A stretch of 64,000 bases of DNA. It comes from Marivirga salinae. GTDB taxonomy: Bacteria > Bacteroidota > Bacteroidia > Cytophagales > Cyclobacteriaceae. A model generated the notes under the pieces. The model had not been told where the DNA came from, did no database searches, and saw nothing but the letters and a program-made list of their open reading frames with translations. The position numbers were made by a program, and so were the translations under genes. The DNA is taken from contig NZ_CP129971.1 in assembly GCF_030503855.1 (NCBI RefSeq), positions 1,495,501-1,559,500 of the forward strand. The letters are read 5' to 3'. This document shows positions 9,139-19,113 of the stretch, one piece after another. Position 1 is the first letter of the stretch. Every line of letters begins with the position of its first letter.

Positions 9139-11952
9139 ATGCCTAAAGACAACAGTATTAAGTCAGTACTTATCATCGGTTCAGGTCCTATCATTATCGG
9201 ACAAGCCTGCGAATTTGATTATTCAGGTTCTCAAGCTTCTCGTTCGTTGAGGGAAGAAGGAATTGAAGTAACACTCATCAATTCCAATCCTGCTACCATC
9301 ATGACAGACGAGGTAACAGCCGATAATATCTATTTGAAGCCGCTGACTAAAAAATCAATTATTGAAATTTTAGAGAAGCATGATATAGATGCTGTTTTAC
9401 CAACTATGGGTGGTCAAACTGCATTGAATCTTGCCATCGAATGCGATAAAGCAGGGGTTTGGGATAAATATAAGGTGAGAATGCTTGGAGTAGATGTTGA
9501 TGCCATTGACACTACGGAAAATAGAGAGCTATTCCGCTTAAAAATGAAGGAATTGGAAGTTGGCGTATGTGATGGTGAAACAGCTACTTCCTTTTTGCAA
9601 GGAAAGGAGATTGCACAAAAAATAGGGTTCCCTTTAGTGATTCGCTCCTCTTTTACATTAGGTGGACTAGGCGGTTCTATTGTAAAAGATCCTGCGGAAT
9701 TTGACAATGCATTAAAAGACGGATTGCATTCTTCGCCAATTCATGAAGTACTAATCGAGCAAAGTATTTTAGGCTGGAAGGAATACGAACTAGAAATTCT
9801 AAGAGACAATATAGGGAATGTAATTGTGATCTGTTCTGTAGAGAATTTTGATCCAATGGGTGTTCATACGGGGGATTCTATCACTGTGGCGCCAGCTCAA
9901 ACATTACCTGATACTGTTTATCAGGAAATGAGGAATTTGGCTATCAAAATGATAAAAGGTATCGGAAATTTTGCTGGTGGTTGTAATGTGCAATTTGCCG
10001 TGAATCCTGAAAATGATGATATTATCGGAATTGAGATTAACCCAAGGGTTTCTCGTTCTTCTGCATTGGCTTCTAAAGCGACAGGTTATCCAATCGCAAA
10101 AATTGCAGCTAAATTAGCTATTGGTTATGATTTACATGAGCTTAAAAACCAAATTACTAAAACCACATCTGCTTATTTTGAGCCTTCTTTAGATTATGTA
10201 ATTGTAAAAATTCCTCGTTGGAATTTCGATAAATTCCCAGGTTCTGATAGAAGACTAGGTTTTTCTATGAAGTCTGTAGGGGAGGCCATGGGGATTGGAA
10301 GAAACTTTCAAGAAGCCCTTCAAAAAGCTTGTCAATCCTTAGAAATCAAAAGGAATGGATTGGGAGCAGATGGAAAAGAACTTAGAAAGCAAGACGAATT
10401 ATTATACAGCTTAGAAAACCCAAGCTGGAACAGATTATTCCATATTTATGATGCCTTTAAATTGGGTATCCCTTTCAAAACGATCCAAAAACTGACTAAA
10501 ATTGATAAGTGGTTCTTGGAGCAAATCGAAGAGTTATTAGTTTTAGAGAAAGAGGTAGAGAAATATTCCATCGATACTATTCCTAAGGAATTAATGATGG
10601 AAGTGAAACAGAAAGGCTATGCAGATAGACAAGTTGCCCATTTGGTGAGGTGTCTGGAAAGTGAGGTTTATAAAAAGCGTCACGAAATGGGAATCAAGAG
10701 AGTTTATAAATTGGTAGATACTTGTGCAGCAGAATTTGAAGCGCAAACTCCTTATTACTACTCTACTTTCCAAGAAGAAAATGAGTCGGTTGAAAGTGGT
10801 AAAAAGAAAGTAATTATTTTAGGTTCAGGCCCTAACCGAATTGGGCAGGGGATTGAATTTGATTATTCATGTGTGCATGGAGTGTTAGCTGCAAAAGAAT
10901 GCGGTTATGAAACCATCATGATCAACTGTAATCCTGAAACAGTTTCCACTGATTTCGATACTGCTGATAAATTATATTTCGAACCGGTTTTTTGGGAACA
11001 TATCTATGATATTATTTTACATGAAAAGCCAGAGGGAGTAATAGTTCAGTTGGGAGGTCAAACGGCATTAAAGCTAGCTGAGAAACTTAATCGTTACGGA
11101 ATAAAAATTATTGGAACATCATACGAAGCCTTAGATTTAGCAGAAGATCGAGGTTCTTTCTCTAAATTATTGGCTGATAATGATATTCCTTATCCGAAAT
11201 TTACGGTAGTGGAAGATGCGGACAATGCTTTGGAAATGTCTAAAGATATTGGTTTTCCAATGTTGGTTAGACCTTCATACGTATTAGGCGGACAAGGAAT
11301 GAAGATTGTAATCAATGAAAGAGAATTGGAAGAGCATGTGGTTGATGTATTGCGTGATATTCCAGGTAATAAAGTATTATTGGATCATTTCTTAGATGGA
11401 GCTATTGAAGCAGAAGCGGATGCCATTTGTGATGGGGAGGATGTTTATATTATTGGTGTAATGCAACATGTTGAGCCTGCCGGAATACACTCAGGAGATT
11501 CATATGCAGTTTTGCCGCCTTATAATTTAGGAGATTTTGTATTGACACAAATTGAAACCTATACGAAAAAAATCGCTTTAGCTTTAGAGACCAAAGGATT
11601 GATCAATATTCAATTTGCTATCAAAAATGACATTGTTTACATCATTGAGGCAAATCCAAGGGCTTCTAGAACAGTACCTTTTATTTGCAAAGCATATAAT
11701 GAACCATATGTTAATTATGCAACCAAAGTGATGTTAGGGGAGAAGAAAGTGAAGGATTTTAACTTTAACCCAACTCGAAAAGGGTATGCGATTAAAGAGC
11801 CTGTCTTCTCTTTCAATAAATTCCCGAATGTAAATAAGGAATTAGGTCCTGAAATGAAATCAACGGGAGAATCCATCTATTTCATTGATGATTTGATGGA
11901 TGATTATTTCCTTAAAATTGTTTCTGAACGAAACCTTTATTTGAGTAGATAG
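9139..11952 (+). CDS. carB: Carbamoyl-phosphate synthase large chain, form lacking the C-terminal allosteric domain
   Basis: Makes carbamoyl phosphate from bicarbonate, ammonia and two ATP for pyrimidine and arginine synthesis. Two homologous ATP-grasp halves are visible. The first has LIIGSGPIIIGQACEFDYSG, TMGGQTALNLA and IEINPRVSRSSALASKATG. The second has IILGSGPNRIGQGIEFDYS, VQLGGQTALKLAEKL and IEANPRASRTVPF. The protein stops at residue 937 shortly after KSTGESIYFIDD. E. coli CarB is 1073 residues, with an MGS-like domain from about residue 936 that binds UMP, IMP and ornithine. That domain is absent here and no nearby ORF supplies it. The catalytic halves look intact. No carA neighbour is present. 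Confidence 0.95.
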   Translation: MPKDNSIKSVLIIGSGPIIIGQACEFDYSGSQASRSLREEGIEVTLINSNPATIMTDEVTADNIYLKPLTKKSIIEILEKHDIDAVLPTMGGQTALNLAIECDKAGVWDKYKVRMLGVDVDAIDTTENRELFRLKMKELEVGVCDGETATSFLQGKEIAQKIGFPLVIRSSFTLGGLGGSIVKDPAEFDNALKDGLHSSPIHEVLIEQSILGWKEYELEILRDNIGNVIVICSVENFDPMGVHTGDSITVAPAQTLPDTVYQEMRNLAIKMIKGIGNFAGGCNVQFAVNPENDDIIGIEINPRVSRSSALASKATGYPIAKIAAKLAIGYDLHELKNQITKTTSAYFEPSLDYVIVKIPRWNFDKFPGSDRRLGFSMKSVGEAMGIGRNFQEALQKACQSLEIKRNGLGADGKELRKQDELLYSLENPSWNRLFHIYDAFKLGIPFKTIQKLTKIDKWFLEQIEELLVLEKEVEKYSIDTIPKELMMEVKQKGYADRQVAHLVRCLESEVYKKRHEMGIKRVYKLVDTCAAEFEAQTPYYYSTFQEENESVESGKKKVIILGSGPNRIGQGIEFDYSCVHGVLAAKECGYETIMINCNPETVSTDFDTADKLYFEPVFWEHIYDIILHEKPEGVIVQLGGQTALKLAEKLNRYGIKIIGTSYEALDLAEDRGSFSKLLADNDIPYPKFTVVEDADNALEMSKDIGFPMLVRPSYVLGGQGMKIVINERELEEHVVDVLRDIPGNKVLLDHFLDGAIEAEADAICDGEDVYIIGVMQHVEPAGIHSGDSYAVLPPYNLGDFVLTQIETYTKKIALALETKGLINIQFAIKNDIVYIIEANPRASRTVPFICKAYNEPYVNYATKVMLGEKKVKDFNFNPTRKGYAIKEPVFSFNKFPNVNKELGPEMKSTGESIYFIDDLMDDYFLKIVSERNLYLSR

Positions 11953-12060
11953 TAAAAGAAAATAGAGCCTATTAGGCAATTATTTGAGGAGATTTTTTAA
12001 TATATTTATATTTAGTGCCAAATGACTATCGTTTGAGTTATTGAATATTAGTTTTGTGAA

Positions 12061-12108
12061 AACAAATTCCTGTGGTGAGTTTTGAAACTTTAGCCACAGG
12101 AATTTGTT
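12061..12108 (+). terminator. 15-bp inverted repeat after carB, probable terminator
   Basis: Arms AACAAATTCCTGTGG (12061-12075) and CCACAGGAATTTGTT (12094-12108) pair perfectly around an 18-nt loop and are followed by ATTTTA. It lies 109 bp after carB. The loop is long and the T tract weak, so a regulatory role is also possible. Confidence 0.55.
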
Positions 12109-12161
12109 ATTTTAGATAGTTGAAATTTAATTTTGGCAAGAGCCATTAGGAATCAGATATT

Positions 12162-12404
12162 ATGTTTAAATTTTTATTAATCCTTTTTTTGGTAGGGTAT
12201 CTTATTTTCAAAATAGGAGGATTTCTTTTTAGATTGTTTTTAGGAAGAACTTACAAAGCAGCTCAAGAAAGACAATACAAGCAAAACAATAAGGGAAAAA
12301 CTACCAAAGATGGAATTAATATTGACCATGTTCCTAACCAAAAAGGAAAAAGAACTGGTGGAAATTTCAAAGGTGGCGAGTATGTGGATTATGAAGAGCT
12401 GTAA
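12162..12404 (+). CDS. Small membrane-anchored DUF4834-like protein
   Basis: Eighty-residue protein with one N-terminal hydrophobic helix (LLILFLVGYLIFKIGGFLF), a basic stretch (RTYKAAQERQYKQNNKGK), and the C-terminal motif GNFKGGEYVDYEEL. This layout matches the short DUF4834 family of Bacteroidetes; its function is unknown. It converges on the BASS transporter gene, with 3 bp between the two stop codons. Confidence 0.6.
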   Translation: MFKFLLILFLVGYLIFKIGGFLFRLFLGRTYKAAQERQYKQNNKGKTTKDGINIDHVPNQKGKRTGGNFKGGEYVDYEEL

Positions 12405-12407
12405 AGT

Positions 12408-13307
12408 CTAAGCAATTATCTTCTTTCCTGACCAAAAAAATGCAATAATTAATCCAGCCACAATATGCCAAATACCCCACCAACCAGCAATAATGGCCAT
12501 TCCGCCAATCCCATCAAAAAAGTTAAAGATTAAGACTAATCCTAAACCAGAGTTTTGAATGCCTGTTTCTATGGAAATGGCTTTACGCTCACTTTCTTCC
12601 AATCCACCCAATTTTGCCATCCAATAGCCACTTAAGAAGGCTAATCCATTATGGAATAATACGATGACAAAAATAATATGAATATACTCTAGGAAGTAAT
12701 TAGCATTTTTCATGAATGCGATGATTACAAAAGCTGCAAATATCACAATTGATATTATATTAACTGGTTTTTTTATTTTTTGAGCAATTGTTGGTTTGTA
12801 TTGTGCAAATAAGACTCCTAATACAACTGGAATTACTATCAAATAAATAATAGTTGAAAACATATCCCAGATATTGAGGGAAATACTGCTTTTTAATCCA
12901 TCAGCACTTTCAATGAATGAAGACCAAAAGGCAAAACTAAAGGGAGTCATGAAAATGGCTGCAGAGGTCGTCATAGCTGTTAAACTTACCGATAATGCAG
13001 CATTTCCTCCAGCTAATTTACTGATGAAATTACTGATGTTTCCGCCAGGACAGCAGGCTACCAGTATCATACCCAATGCCATGCTTGGTCTCGGCTCAAA
13101 TGTAAAAATCAAGATCAGGGTGATAATTGGTAAAATCACCCATTGGGAGATTAATCCAATAATAGAGGCTTTAGGGTTGAGTAATACTCTTTTGAAATCC
13201 ACTACTTTCAGGTCCAGCGCAACGCCAAACATGATAAAGCCCAGCAAAAAATTTAACAGCAATAAACCTTCACTATTGAAGTTAAGCGATACTTCATCCA
13301 TATTCAT
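12408..13307 (-). CDS. BASS-family (bile acid:sodium symporter-like) transporter
   Basis: About 299 residues with nine or ten membrane helices. Family hallmarks are GVALDLKVVDF near the start, MILVACCPGGNISNFISKLAGGNAALSVSLTAMTTSAAIF (the broken-helix sodium site) and ETGIQNSGLGLVLIF. The cargo is unknown; bacterial members move organic anions such as pantoate or sulfonates. A GTG at 13334 would add nine residues, but the ATG at 13307 (MNMDEVSLNFN) fits the family start better. Not in an operon. Confidence 0.85.
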   Translation of the reverse strand: MNMDEVSLNFNSEGLLLLNFLLGFIMFGVALDLKVVDFKRVLLNPKASIIGLISQWVILPIITLILIFTFEPRPSMALGMILVACCPGGNISNFISKLAGGNAALSVSLTAMTTSAAIFMTPFSFAFWSSFIESADGLKSSISLNIWDMFSTIIYLIVIPVVLGVLFAQYKPTIAQKIKKPVNIISIVIFAAFVIIAFMKNANYFLEYIHIIFVIVLFHNGLAFLSGYWMAKLGGLEESERKAISIETGIQNSGLGLVLIFNFFDGIGGMAIIAGWWGIWHIVAGLIIAFFWSGKKIIA

Positions 13308-13478
13308 GTGTATGTGATTGTTTTCAATGGCCACATGGAATAGTCAATGTTTCAATATGCTGCTTAACAACCATTAAAGTTTTATTTTATTTATTTTGGT
13401 TGGCGTACATGGTTTATGACTATTTCATAAAGCCAATATATAAAAATTATTCTGAGAGAGATGAAAAAATCATGGGTT

Positions 13479-16343
13479 TCAATCTTTTAATTCTGCTTTC
13501 AGGAATTTGCCCGTGTAACTATTATCTAACTTAATAAGTTTTTCCGGAGTTCCCGTAAAAACAATTGAACCACCACCAGTTCCACCTTCAGGCCCTAAAT
13601 CTATTAAGTAATCTGCTACTTTAATGACGTCCATATTATGCTCAATCACCAAAACGGTATTTCCTTTATCCACTAATTTTTGCAATACTTCCAAAAGATG
13701 TTCAATATCTTGAAAGTGAAGTCCAGTGGTAGGTTCATCTAAAATATAGAATGTATTTCCAGTATCTTTTTTCGATAATTCCGTTGCTAGTTTCACTCTT
13801 TGTGCTTCTCCACCAGATAGGGTAGTGGCATGTTGTCCTAAAGTGATATAACCTAGTCCTACTTCTGAAAGTGTCTGAATTTTCCTCAAGATTTTAGGTA
13901 GATTAGTGAAGAATTCAACTGCTTGCTCCACTGTCATGTCCAAAACATCTGAAATAGATTTTCCTTTGAAACGAACCTCCAGAGTTTCTCTATTGTATCT
14001 TTTGCCTTTACAAGTTTCGCAAGGAACGTGAACATCTGGCAAGAAGTCCATTTCAATCAATTTCATACCTGCTCCTTCGCAAGTTTCACATCTTCCGCCT
14101 TTCACATTGAATGAGAATCTACCTGGCTTATAACCTCTTATTTTAGCTTCAGGCAAATTGCTGAACAAAGCTCTGATATCTGTAAAAACTCCCGTATAAG
14201 TTGCTGGATTTGATCGTGGAGTTCTTCCAATAGGAGACTGATCCACTTCAATCACTTTATCCAAATGCTCCAATCCTTTAATGGATTGATGTTCCATCGG
14301 GTCTTTTTTGGAGCGATAGAATTTCTGGTTTAAAATAGGATAAAGTGTGTCGTGAATTAAGGTGGATTTCCCACTTCCTGAAACACCCGTTACACACATC
14401 ATGGTGCCCAAAGGAAAGTCTACATTAACATTTTGTAAATTATTACCTTTAGCTCCTTTTAGTTGGAGTTTTTTGCCATTTCCCTTTCTTCTTTCTTTAG
14501 GGATTTCAATTTTTAATTCACCAGTTAAATATTTGGCAGTTTTGCTTCCCTGCTTTAAAAATTCATCAGGGGTTCCTGCTGCTACAATCTTCCCACCATG
14601 TCTTCCTGCACCTGGGCCAATGTCCAAAATGAAATCCGAAGCCAACATCATGTCTTTATCATGTTCCACCACCATCACAGTATTGCCCAAATCTCTTAAA
14701 TCCTTTAAAGCAGAAATTAATTTAGCATTATCTCTTTGATGAAGACCAATGCTTGGCTCATCCAAAATATATAAAACACCTACTAATTGAGTTCCTATTT
14801 GAGTGGCTAATCTAATTCTTTGTGCTTCTCCACCAGAAAGGGTTTTTAACGGTCGGTCGAGTGATAAATAATCCAATCCAACATCCAACATAAAGCCCAC
14901 GCGCTTCCGGATTTCTTTTAAAACTTCAGCACCGATAAGGTTTTGCTTGTCAGAAAGCCTTTCTTCAATATTTTCAAACCAATTCCCTAAATTGCTTATG
15001 CTCATTAAAGCTAATTCTGAGATATTTTTTCCGTCAATTAGAAAATGAAGTGATTCTTTCTTTAATCGTTGTCCATTACAATCCGGGCATTTCTGGACGA
15101 CAGTATACTCTTCTAGCCAATCTCGCATTTTATCAGTGCCGCTTTCCTGTTGTTTTTGCAAGAATTTGATAATTCCTTCAAAGCTAGTACTCCATTGAGT
15201 GCCAGGGTATTTTTTAGAACTTACTTCTACTTTCATTTTGCTTCCATAAAGCAAAATATTGAGAACTTCTTCAGGAAATTTCTCAATTGGAGTAGTCAGA
15301 TTGACATCCGTATTTTTTAATAAAGCATCTATTTTTTTGAAAATCCAGATATCTCGGTATTCACCTAAAGGAGCAATTCCACCTCTGCTAATGCTCAATT
15401 TAGGATTAGGGATTACGGTTTCTTTAGTGATGTTTTCTAATTCACCTAAGCCTTTACAAGTTGGGCAGGCCCCATAAGGAGAATTAAATGAGAAACTGTT
15501 GGGAGCTGGCTCATCATAAGCCAATCCTGTTTCAGGATCCATCAGGTTTTGAGAGAAATGTTGGATATTTCCATCTGTATCTCGCACCATCATGATGCCA
15601 TTACCGTGTTTTAATGCGGTTTTGACAGATTGCGTGATACGATATTTATCTTTTTCATTGACGACAATTCTGTCTACCACAATTTCAATATCGTGGGTTT
15701 TGTAGCGATCCACTTGCATGCGGGCATCGATTTCCAAAATCACTCCATCCACTCTTGCTTTGGTGAAGCCCATTTTGCGTATCTGCTGGAAAAGCTCACG
15801 GTAATGTCCTTTTCTACCTTTTACCACAGGAGCTAAGATGCTCAATTTGGCATCAGGAAATTCACTGATCAAATGTCCGATAATTTGATCTTCGGTTTGG
15901 CGTTGCATTTTCTTACCTGTTTTGTAAGAAATGGCTTCACCTGCACGGGCGTACAGTACTCGCAAAAAGTCATAAATCTCTGTAAGAGTCCCAACTGTTG
16001 AGCGTGGGTTTTTAGAGGTCGTTTTTTGCTCTATGGAAATAACAGGAGAAAGCCCGTTAATTTTATCCACATCAGGTCGCTCCATATTGCCAATGAAAGA
16101 ACGAGCATAGGCAGAAAAACTTTCCATATAGCGCCTTTGCCCCTCTGCATAAATGGTGTCAAAAGCTAAACTTGATTTGCCACTACCGCTAATTCCAGTG
16201 ACTACGACTAGTTTATCACGAGGAATTGAAATATCTATATTTTTAAGATTATGCTCCCTTGCACCAATTACTTCAAGGTATTCTTCTTGACTGGCTGTGG
16301 TTGCATTTTGGACTTTATGATCTGCTTCTTTCACTAAACTCAT
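13479..16343 (-). CDS. uvrA: Excinuclease ABC subunit A
   Basis: DNA-damage sensor of nucleotide excision repair. The 954-residue protein carries two ABC ATPase modules. The first has Walker [15 protein letters not shown] near residue 50, a CPTCKGLGE and [12 protein letters not shown] zinc-site region, and the signature [12 protein letters not shown]. The second has [14 protein letters not shown], the zinc site with CETCEGAG and [10 protein letters not shown], and [12 protein letters not shown]. Signature, Walker B and His-loop sequences ([40 protein letters not shown]) are all intact. Length is normal. Confidence 0.98.
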   Translation of the reverse strand: MSLVKEADHKVQNATTASQEEYLEVIGAREHNLKNIDISIPRDKLVVVTGISGSGKSSLAFDTIYAEGQRRYMESFSAYARSFIGNMERPDVDKINGLSPVISIEQKTTSKNPRSTVGTLTEIYDFLRVLYARAGEAISYKTGKKMQRQTEDQIIGHLISEFPDAKLSILAPVVKGRKGHYRELFQQIRKMGFTKARVDGVILEIDARMQVDRYKTHDIEIVVDRIVVNEKDKYRITQSVKTALKHGNGIMMVRDTDGNIQHFSQNLMDPETGLAYDEPAPNSFSFNSPYGACPTCKGLGELENITKETVIPNPKLSISRGGIAPLGEYRDIWIFKKIDALLKNTDVNLTTPIEKFPEEVLNILLYGSKMKVEVSSKKYPGTQWSTSFEGIIKFLQKQQESGTDKMRDWLEEYTVVQKCPDCNGQRLKKESLHFLIDGKNISELALMSISNLGNWFENIEERLSDKQNLIGAEVLKEIRKRVGFMLDVGLDYLSLDRPLKTLSGGEAQRIRLATQIGTQLVGVLYILDEPSIGLHQRDNAKLISALKDLRDLGNTVMVVEHDKDMMLASDFILDIGPGAGRHGGKIVAAGTPDEFLKQGSKTAKYLTGELKIEIPKERRKGNGKKLQLKGAKGNNLQNVNVDFPLGTMMCVTGVSGSGKSTLIHDTLYPILNQKFYRSKKDPMEHQSIKGLEHLDKVIEVDQSPIGRTPRSNPATYTGVFTDIRALFSNLPEAKIRGYKPGRFSFNVKGGRCETCEGAGMKLIEMDFLPDVHVPCETCKGKRYNRETLEVRFKGKSISDVLDMTVEQAVEFFTNLPKILRKIQTLSEVGLGYITLGQHATTLSGGEAQRVKLATELSKKDTGNTFYILDEPTTGLHFQDIEHLLEVLQKLVDKGNTVLVIEHNMDVIKVADYLIDLGPEGGTGGGSIVFTGTPEKLIKLDNSYTGKFLKAELKD

Positions 16344-16802
16344 TCTATAATTTTATAACCTGCTAATTTACAAAATAGCATAGAGGATTGTTTGGTTTTG
16401 GGAAAGATTTATTTTGGAATGGTATGAGTTTTAGGCTATAAGTTTTAAGTAAAACTTTCCTTAGCACTCGCGACACACGTGCGCTGCTAGCTTTCGGGAA
16501 CACTTTCAAAATTCATCTACCTTTAACCAAAAAAACAGTCAAGTTGTATGATAAATCTCAGGTTATAAATAATCGCTCAATAATCTTCCATATAAAAATC
16601 AGAATTGTGAAAGCCTACTGATTAAAAACAACTAGTGTAAAAGGACTGTCGTATAATTGGTAGTGGTAATGATAAAATTGAAACTAGGAAAAATCTAGCT
16701 TTTGATAAGACAGTTCATGGCTAATGGAATTTATTTTTTTAAATCCAGTGGATTAAGTAAAGGGTTCTTAGATTTAATAGTTAAAATTTCAACAAATTCA
16801 TT
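16344..16802. other. 459-bp intergenic region between uvrA and the lipoprotein gene
   Basis: Holds the divergent upstream regions of uvrA and the lipoprotein gene. A GC-rich patch at 16463-16494 (CGCGACACACGTGCGCTG) resembles the small CACGCG/CGCGTG hairpin at 17365-17381, suggesting a minor dispersed repeat. No ORF, RNA gene or convincing promoter was seen. Confidence 0.4.
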
Positions 16803-17333
16803 ATGAGGTATTCAGTGAAATTATCAGGAATCGCTGTAATGTTATTGGTTTTGATTACAGCATGTGAAAAAGAAGAAATCAATGAGGCAAATCCACCTGT
16901 TGATGGTATTTATGAAGGCACCTTAAGCAGTTCACAATCTAAAACTGCAGGAGCGGCAGAAACCAGTTCAGCTACTGCCGAAATAACCATAAGTGGTGAA
17001 AATGAAATTCGTGTACATTGTTATTCAGACAGTTTTGACTCCACTTTTGTTATGAATTATTACCATCACAACGATAGCGTATACGTTTGTTTAACAGGCG
17101 ATGACTTTGAAGAAATGTATGGGCACAAACTTGGTGGGGGTCACCATGGCGGAATGATGGATGACATCCATAAGGGAGAAACCGAATGGATGCATCACAT
17201 GAGCGAAGAACATGATGATAGTGATGAACACTTTGGAGGATTTGATATGACAAATCATAGCTTTTCGTATACCTTTAAAATGAATATGAGCGACTCTTCG
17301 GAAGATTTACATTTTCAAGGTACAAAACAGTAG
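16803..17333 (+). CDS. Small lipoprotein with His/Asp/Met-rich tail
   Basis: 176 residues starting with a lipoprotein signal: MRYSVKLSGIAVMLLVLITAC, with lipidation at Cys21. The middle (residues about 35-100) is Ser/Thr-rich and may form a beta domain (EGTLSSSQSKTAG, NEIRVHCYSDSF). Residues about 107-150 are unusually rich in His, Asp, Glu and Met (HKLGGGHHGGMMDDIHKG, WMHHMSEEHDDSDEHF), which could bind metal ions such as copper, nickel or zinc. I do not recognise a family. It converges on lgt, the enzyme that would lipidate it, but that adjacency is probably chance. Confidence 0.7.
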   Translation: MRYSVKLSGIAVMLLVLITACEKEEINEANPPVDGIYEGTLSSSQSKTAGAAETSSATAEITISGENEIRVHCYSDSFDSTFVMNYYHHNDSVYVCLTGDDFEEMYGHKLGGGHHGGMMDDIHKGETEWMHHMSEEHDDSDEHFGGFDMTNHSFSYTFKMNMSDSSEDLHFQGTKQ

Positions 17334-17364
17334 TTTTTTTTGAAACAACCATATCCCCGCTGGT

Positions 17365-17381
17365 GCACGCGTTTCGCGTGT
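17365..17381. repeat. Short GC-rich hairpin after the lipoprotein gene
   Basis: GCACGCG / CGCGTGT around a TTT loop, 31 bp after the stop codon. There is no T tract, so it is closer to a REP-like palindrome than a classical terminator. Confidence 0.35.
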
Positions 17382-17430
17382 GTCAGATAGTATTACAATT
17401 GATAATATTGAATTAAGCAATCAATTCTTA

Positions 17431-18237
17431 TTACTCTTTCCTCTTCATCCCAAACCAAATAAATACCAACCCTAAAATAACATAAGGAATACTTAGCCAT
17501 TGCCCCATATTGAGGGTCATATCTGCTTCGAAAGCGGATTGATCTGCTTTTACGAATTCTATAAAGAATCTGGCGGTGAACATTAAAACCAGCATTAATC
17601 CTAACACGAATCCCTTTTGGAATTTTTGTTTTTTATCTAGCCAAAATAGAATACCGAATATTACTAAATAAGAGAGGGCTTCATATAATTGTGCAGGGTG
17701 ACGAGGTATATTATCAATATGCTTAAAGATAAAAGCCCAACTTACATTAGTAGCATTCCCGATAATTTCTGAATTCATTAAATTACCCAAACGAATACAA
17801 GCTGCAGCCAAAGGAATTACTAAAGCAATGGTGTCTAAAATCCAGAGTTTCGAGATTTTTTCTCGCCATGCAAAAATTAGAAGGGCAATAATGACTCCTG
17901 CTCCTCCGCCATGGCTAGCCAATCCTCTATAGCCAATAAATTCAAAGGATGGAGAAAACCTGAAAGGAAGCAGGATTTCCAACAAATGATTTTGGTAATA
18001 ATCCCAATCATAGAAAATACAATGTCCTAATCGGGCACCGATTATGGTTCCTACCACCAAATAAACTGCAAGGTTATCCAGTAATTTTGTATCAACATCA
18101 TCTCTTTTGAAACGCCATTTTACAAACTGATAGCCTAAAATAAAGCCTAATCCAAAGAGCAAGGAATACCACCGTAATTGGTAAAAGCCAAAATCTATTA
18201 AAGTGCCATCGGGGTTCCAGATGATGTAGTTGAGCAT
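17431..18237 (-). CDS. lgt: Prolipoprotein diacylglyceryl transferase
   Basis: Membrane enzyme that transfers diacylglycerol from phosphatidylglycerol to the lipobox cysteine. It has 268 residues and seven or so helices. Visible motifs are YRGLASHGGGAGV (the essential His-Gly-Gly region), RLGNLMNSEIIG (Lgt signature with the catalytic-site Asn/Glu) and HPAQLYEALSYL. It starts immediately after the stop codon of the Lrp/AsnC gene, so the two are probably co-transcribed. Confidence 0.95.
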   Translation of the reverse strand: MLNYIIWNPDGTLIDFGFYQLRWYSLLFGLGFILGYQFVKWRFKRDDVDTKLLDNLAVYLVVGTIIGARLGHCIFYDWDYYQNHLLEILLPFRFSPSFEFIGYRGLASHGGGAGVIIALLIFAWREKISKLWILDTIALVIPLAAACIRLGNLMNSEIIGNATNVSWAFIFKHIDNIPRHPAQLYEALSYLVIFGILFWLDKKQKFQKGFVLGLMLVLMFTARFFIEFVKADQSAFEADMTLNMGQWLSIPYVILGLVFIWFGMKRKE

Positions 18238-18705
18238 TTATTTTCTATTTAATTGAACTTGTCGGTTTATACTTTCCTCCAAAGATATAAAAGTCTCTGT
18301 TCTTTCAATTCCTTCTATGGGTTGAATAAAGTCGTGCAATATATTTTTTAAATGATTGGTGTCTCTACAAACTATTTTCACAAACATGGAATAGGCTCCT
18401 GTGGTGTAATGACAATCCACTATTTCCGGAATGGCTTTTAAAGCTGAGACTACATCATCATATAAAGAGCTTTTTTGTAGGTATACTCCCAAGAAAGCGG
18501 TTACGTCTAAACCTAATTTGGATAGATCTACTTGCAACTGCGAATTCTTAATCAAACCTAATTTTTCCATTTTCCGCATCCTAACATGCACAGTACCAGG
18601 CGAAACAAAGACTTCTTCGGCTACTTCGGTAAAAGGTCTGCGTGCATCCTGCATCAGGATATTTAATATGGCTAAATCGGTATTATCAAGTTGATAATTT
18701 TCCAT
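18238..18705 (-). CDS. Lrp/AsnC family transcriptional regulator
   Basis: 155 residues. The N-terminal winged HTH (LDNTDLAILNILMQDARRPFTEVAEEVFVSPGTVHVRMRKMEKLGLI) is followed by a RAM ligand-binding domain (AFLGVYLQKSSLYDDVVSALKAIPEIVDCHYTTGAYSMFVKIVCRD). It is the usual feast/famine layout, with an amino acid as probable effector. The TAA stop at 18238-18240 abuts the lgt start codon with no gap. The effector and targets cannot be told from sequence. Confidence 0.9.
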   Translation of the reverse strand: MENYQLDNTDLAILNILMQDARRPFTEVAEEVFVSPGTVHVRMRKMEKLGLIKNSQLQVDLSKLGLDVTAFLGVYLQKSSLYDDVVSALKAIPEIVDCHYTTGAYSMFVKIVCRDTNHLKNILHDFIQPIEGIERTETFISLEESINRQVQLNRK

Positions 18706-18817
18706 GGGTTTGAAGGTGTTAAATTATTAAAAAATTAAAGATAATATATTAAAATTATGAATACTGTATTTTTTATCAATTATTATTAAATATTATTTAA
18801 CGTATTGATGTTTTTAT

Positions 18818-18825
18818 TACCTTTG
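18818..18825 (+). promoter_or_regulatory. Promoter -7 element upstream of the tRNA-like array
   Basis: TACCTTTG matches TAnnTTTG exactly. Transcription would start near 18832, about 34 nt before the first tRNA-like unit. The -33 box is weak (TTTA at 18796-18799, 18-bp spacing). No equivalent element occurs in the three spacers, so the array is probably one transcript. Confidence 0.55.
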
Positions 18826-18865
18826 AAATATCAGAAAGGCAAAAAGTGCTGGAAAGATTAAATAT

Positions 18866-19017
18866 TGTAAGGTGATGGAATTGGCAAACATGCCCTCCTA
18901 TCTCGGGGGTGGAGGTTTGGGATAAATCCCGAGTAAGCGCTATAATTTACTTCTAGTAGTTTATTGTGATTACTCGGGACTAACTACTCCTTGGAGGTTC
19001 GAATCCTCCCCTTACAG
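18866..19017 (+). ncRNA. tRNA-like RNA with giant variable arm, copy 1
   Basis: 152-nt unit that folds as a cloverleaf. The acceptor stem is TGTAAGG / CCTTACA (7 bp), positions 8-9 are TG, and the D arm has a 3-bp stem ATG/CAT and loop GGAATTGGCAA with G18G19. The anticodon stem is CCCTC / GGGGG around loop CTATCTC, giving triplet ATC at 18900-18902. The T arm GGAGG / CCTCC encloses TTCGAAT. The D arm looks like tRNA-Leu. Between anticodon and T arms lie 83 nt (18910-18992) instead of 4-24. In this copy the insert is closed by CCCGAGTAA (18928-18936) pairing with TTACTCGGG (18970-18978). Base 73 would be G; CCA is not encoded, as is also true of the tRNA-Ser at 27147. Confidence 0.7.
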
Positions 19018-19113
19018 CTAGGGTTTAGGTAATATTGCAAAGAAACGCTTTGCAAATATTGAAACAATGATTAAAGAAAACCAGCCTACGCTAAAGCTGC
19101 GGTTGGTAAATAT

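Noticed and set aside
12874..13317. 147-codon plus-strand frame opposite the BASS transporter
   Set aside because: Shadow frame; the minus-strand product has clear family motifs and membrane helices.
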